Assembly (NCBI GenBank): GCA_910584905.1
Contig: CAJUCQ010000066.1
Span: 1-64,000, forward strand
Source: an uncultured Muribaculaceae bacterium
GTDB taxonomy: Bacteria > Bacteroidota > Bacteroidia > Bacteroidales > Muribaculaceae
DNA: 64,000 nt
Reading direction: 5' to 3'
Below are positions 61,833 through 64,000 of this stretch, one piece after another; positions within the stretch are counted from its first letter, which is position 1; every line of letters starts with the position of its first letter. The notes beneath the pieces were generated by a model that saw nothing but the letters and a program-made list of their open reading frames with translations, made no database searches and was not told the DNA's origin. Made by a program: the position numbers and the translations under genes.

Positions 61833-63306
61833 GTTCGCGCAGGAATTCTACGGATTTCTCAATCAGGGGCGACATCACCTCGTCGTTGACGATGAAAGGC
61901 ACGTGGCGGCGATATTCGCTGTGCCATTCCTCAAGCGCAGGCGAGGTCTTCAGCGGGCGGCGAAGGTCGAGAGCCTGAGCGGCGTTGAAGAGCTCGATGG
62001 CAAGCACGCGCTCAGTGTTGAGGACGATGTTGCAGAGCTTCGTGGCCGAGTTGCCGCCCATGCTGACGTGGTCTTCCTGACCTTGCGACGACGGGATGCT
62101 GTCGCAGCTCGTGGGCCAGCAGAGACCCTTCGACTGGTTCACAACCGAAGCCGCCGCATACTGCGGAATCATAAAGCCGGAGTTCACACCCGGATTGGCC
62201 ACGAGGAACGAGGGCAGCCCGCGAGTGCCGGAGATGAGCTTGTAGATGCGGCGCTCGGAGATGCTCGACAGCTCGGTCATGGCGATGGCCAGATAATCCA
62301 TCGGCAAGGCTATCGGCTCGCCGTGGAAATTTCCGGCGGAAACGATGATGTCTTCTTCGGGGAAAATCGTCGGATTGTCCGTCGGGCTGTTTATTTCGGT
62401 CTCGATGACGCGGCCGGTGTAGTCGAGGGCGTCTTTCACCGCGCCGTGTACCTGCGGCATACAGCGGAACGAGTAGGGGTCCTGAACGTGCTTCTTGGGC
62501 TGGCGGATGAGTTCCGACCCTTCGAGCCAGTGGCGCACGGCGCGGGCCGTCTGCAGTTGGCCCGGATGGGGGCGCACGGCGTTCACCTCATCGCCGAACG
62601 GCTCGATGCGCCCGTCGAAGCAGTCGAGCGAAAGCGCGCCGATTTTGTCGGCGAGAGCGCTGAGCTTGCGGGCCTTGAGGATGGCCCACACGGCGTGCGA
62701 CGACATGAACTGCGTGCCGTTAAGCAGCGCGAGTCCTTCTTTCGACTTGAGGCGCACGGGCGCCCAGCCCATTTCGGCAAGGACTTCGGCCGACGGGCGG
62801 ATTTCGCCCTTGTAGCGCACTTGTCCGAGGCCGATGAGGGGCAGACACATGTTGGCCAGCGGGGCGAGGTCGCCCGAGGCTCCGAGACTGCCCTGACGGT
62901 AGACAACGGGAAGAATATCGTTGTTGAAGAAATCGACGAGCCGCTGCACCGTGCACAGTTGCACGCCCGAGTTGCCGAACGCCAGCGACTCGATTTTCGT
63001 GAGAAGCATGATTTTCACGATTTCAGGGTCGACGGGTTCGCCGCATCCGCAGGCATGGCTCTTGACAAGATTTTCCTGAAGGCGTGTGAGGTCGTCCTCG
63101 CCGATGGAGATATTGCAGAGCGAGCCGAAGCCCGTTGTGATGCCGTAGATGGGGCGGTCGCACGACGCTATTTTCTCGTCGAGGAAGCGGCGGCAGCGTT
63201 CGATAAGTTCTTCCGACTCGGCGCTCAGCGCAAGCTTCATGCCTTTGTCGATGATTTCGCCCGCGCGCTCGATGGTGAGCCGGGCAGGAGAGATATGATG
63301 AATCAT
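61819..63306 (-). CDS. hutH: Histidine ammonia-lyase
   Basis: 495 residues. MIO-forming Ala-Ser-Gly at 143-145 in GSLGASGDLAPLANM, catalytic Tyr54 in YGITTGFGSL, and the C-terminal QEDHVSMG motif. Converts histidine to urocanate. The ATG at 63306 fits family length; a longer frame to 63954 lies over hutU. It is 56 bp downstream of hutU and overlaps hutI. Confidence 0.97.
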   Translation of the reverse strand: MIHHISPARLTIERAGEIIDKGMKLALSAESEELIERCRRFLDEKIASCDRPIYGITTGFGSLCNISIGEDDLTRLQENLVKSHACGCGEPVDPEIVKIMLLTKIESLAFGNSGVQLCTVQRLVDFFNNDILPVVYRQGSLGASGDLAPLANMCLPLIGLGQVRYKGEIRPSAEVLAEMGWAPVRLKSKEGLALLNGTQFMSSHAVWAILKARKLSALADKIGALSLDCFDGRIEPFGDEVNAVRPHPGQLQTARAVRHWLEGSELIRQPKKHVQDPYSFRCMPQVHGAVKDALDYTGRVIETEINSPTDNPTIFPEEDIIVSAGNFHGEPIALPMDYLAIAMTELSSISERRIYKLISGTRGLPSFLVANPGVNSGFMIPQYAAASVVNQSKGLCWPTSCDSIPSSQGQEDHVSMGGNSATKLCNIVLNTERVLAIELFNAAQALDLRRPLKTSPALEEWHSEYRRHVPFIVNDEVMSPLIEKSVEFLREHADL

Positions 63307-63362
63307 ATTGTGGTTGTAGTTGATGATTTGTATTCGGATATCGGTTGGTTCGCGGGCCTTTG

Positions 63363-64000
63363 TCAGTTCAGCGCTTCGTCGAGGATGCTGTCGTCGTCGA
63401 CGAAATTGGGGAGCGTCACCGTCAGTCCCGGAGTGCGCTCCATTTCGCGGCGGATGGCGTCGTATGCGCCCTTGTTGCGGGCCCACGAACGACGGGCTAT
63501 GCCGTTGTTGACGTCCCAGAACAGCATTTCGCGGATGCGGCGGTCGGCCTCGGCGCTGCCGTCGATGACCATGCCGAAGCCGCCGTTGATGACTTCGCCC
63601 CAGCCTACGCCGCCGCCGTTGTGGATCGACACCCATGTGGCCCCGCGGAAGGAGTCGCCGATGACGTTGTGCACGGCCATGTCGGCGGTGAACTGCGAGC
63701 CGTCGTAGATGTTCGACGTCTCGCGGTAGGGGGAGTCGGTGCCGGATACGTCGTGGTGGTCGCGCCCGAGCACCACCGGGCCGCTGAGGCGGCCGTCGCG
63801 GATGGCTTCGTTGAAGGCAAGGGCTATGCGTTTGCGCCCTTCGGCGTCGGCGTAGAGGATGCGGGCCTGCGACCCCACGACGAGGCGGTTGCGCCCCGCC
63901 TCGCGAATCCAGTGGAGGTTGTCGGCGAGCTGTCCGCGGATGTCGTCGGTGCATTCGCTCATCATCGTTTCAAGCACCTCGGCGGCGATAGTGTCGGTCG
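63363..64000 (-). CDS. hutU: Urocanate hydratase, C-terminal part (continues past the window)
   Basis: The last 212 codons of hutU; the reading frame stays open to the window edge, so the 5' part lies beyond position 64000. Recognisable segments are VLGRDHHDVSGTDSPYRET, HNGGGVGWGEVINGGFGMV and NNGIARRSWARN, typical of the NAD-dependent urocanase C-terminus. With hutH and hutI it forms a histidine-degradation operon in the order U-H-I. Confidence 0.96.
   Translation of the reverse strand, partial: TDTIAAEVLETMMSECTDDIRGQLADNLHWIREAGRNRLVVGSQARILYADAEGRKRIALAFNEAIRDGRLSGPVVLGRDHHDVSGTDSPYRETSNIYDGSQFTADMAVHNVIGDSFRGATWVSIHNGGGVGWGEVINGGFGMVIDGSAEADRRIREMLFWDVNNGIARRSWARNKGAYDAIRREMERTPGLTVTLPNFVDDDSILDEALN

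Noticed and set aside
61831..63708. A 625-codon plus-strand frame opposite hutH and hutU
   Set aside because: Antisense shadow of conserved hut genes.
1..64000. tRNA or rRNA genes, CRISPR arrays, insertion sequences, prophage
   Set aside because: No intergenic space shows a cloverleaf, spaced direct repeats, transposase or phage genes; most gaps are under 200 bp.

Overview
The window is a gene-dense, GC-rich chromosomal segment of a Bacteroidales bacterium, perhaps Muribaculaceae-like (the family is an inference from GC content and gut-type gene set; the order is well supported). The evidence for Bacteroidales is a short 286-residue primary sigma factor, repeated promoters of the form TTTG - about 20 bp - TAnnTTTG, Cys-lipobox lipoproteins, GldH, a DUF4105 (Lnb-like) protein, a DUF2851 protein, 6-bladed beta-propeller lipoproteins and almost no Shine-Dalgarno sequences. 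No rRNA, tRNA, CRISPR array, insertion sequence or prophage was found. No gene-free stretch exceeds 300 bp; the longest is 20427-20703, between divergent genes.

Layout. 1-8070: a membrane pyrophosphatase whose 5' end is lost at an AT-rich junction, then NDH-2, an Eis-like acetyltransferase, a SIS-domain sugar isomerase overlapping a PfkB-fold protein without its catalytic Asp, ribH, a small membrane protein, a lipoprotein and a SUI1/YciH factor. 8151-13175: an AddA/RecB-like helicase-nuclease, a Pro-rich lipoprotein and rpoD. 13270-20426 is mostly minus strand: lipoproteins, a SulP transporter, GtrA, TRIC/UPF0126, nth and pheS. 20704-31102 is plus strand: a propeller/thioredoxin pair, then an efflux operon encoding adaptor, RND permease, TolC protein and a second RND permease.

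31180-41241: DEAD-box helicase divergent from DUF2851, then a minus-strand run with an ECF sigma factor and membrane protein, YitT, radA, a TrmH-type methyltransferase, bioB and an acyl-CoA synthetase. 41377-48597: secA with a structured leader, followed (in the transcription sense, upstream) by queD, queE, the Lnb-like DUF4105 protein and an alkaline-phosphatase-fold protein that has lost its metal ligands. 48630-56159: cca, M24 peptidase, HAD hydrolase, gldH, ricT (PSP1), rny, zapA and a coiled-coil protein. 56372-60489 is plus strand: threonine deaminase, exported C1 peptidase, phosphoesterase, SPOR lipoprotein, rubrerythrin. 60597-64000: the histidine-utilisation genes hutI, hutH and the partial hutU.

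Most of the window is conserved housekeeping sequence. The points most worth a second look are the broken hppA junction, the predicted pseudo-phosphatase translationally coupled to the Lnb-like protein, the adjacency of RNase Y and RicT with a structured RNA/terminator next to zapA, the two-permease RND operon, and the PfkB-fold protein without a catalytic base.
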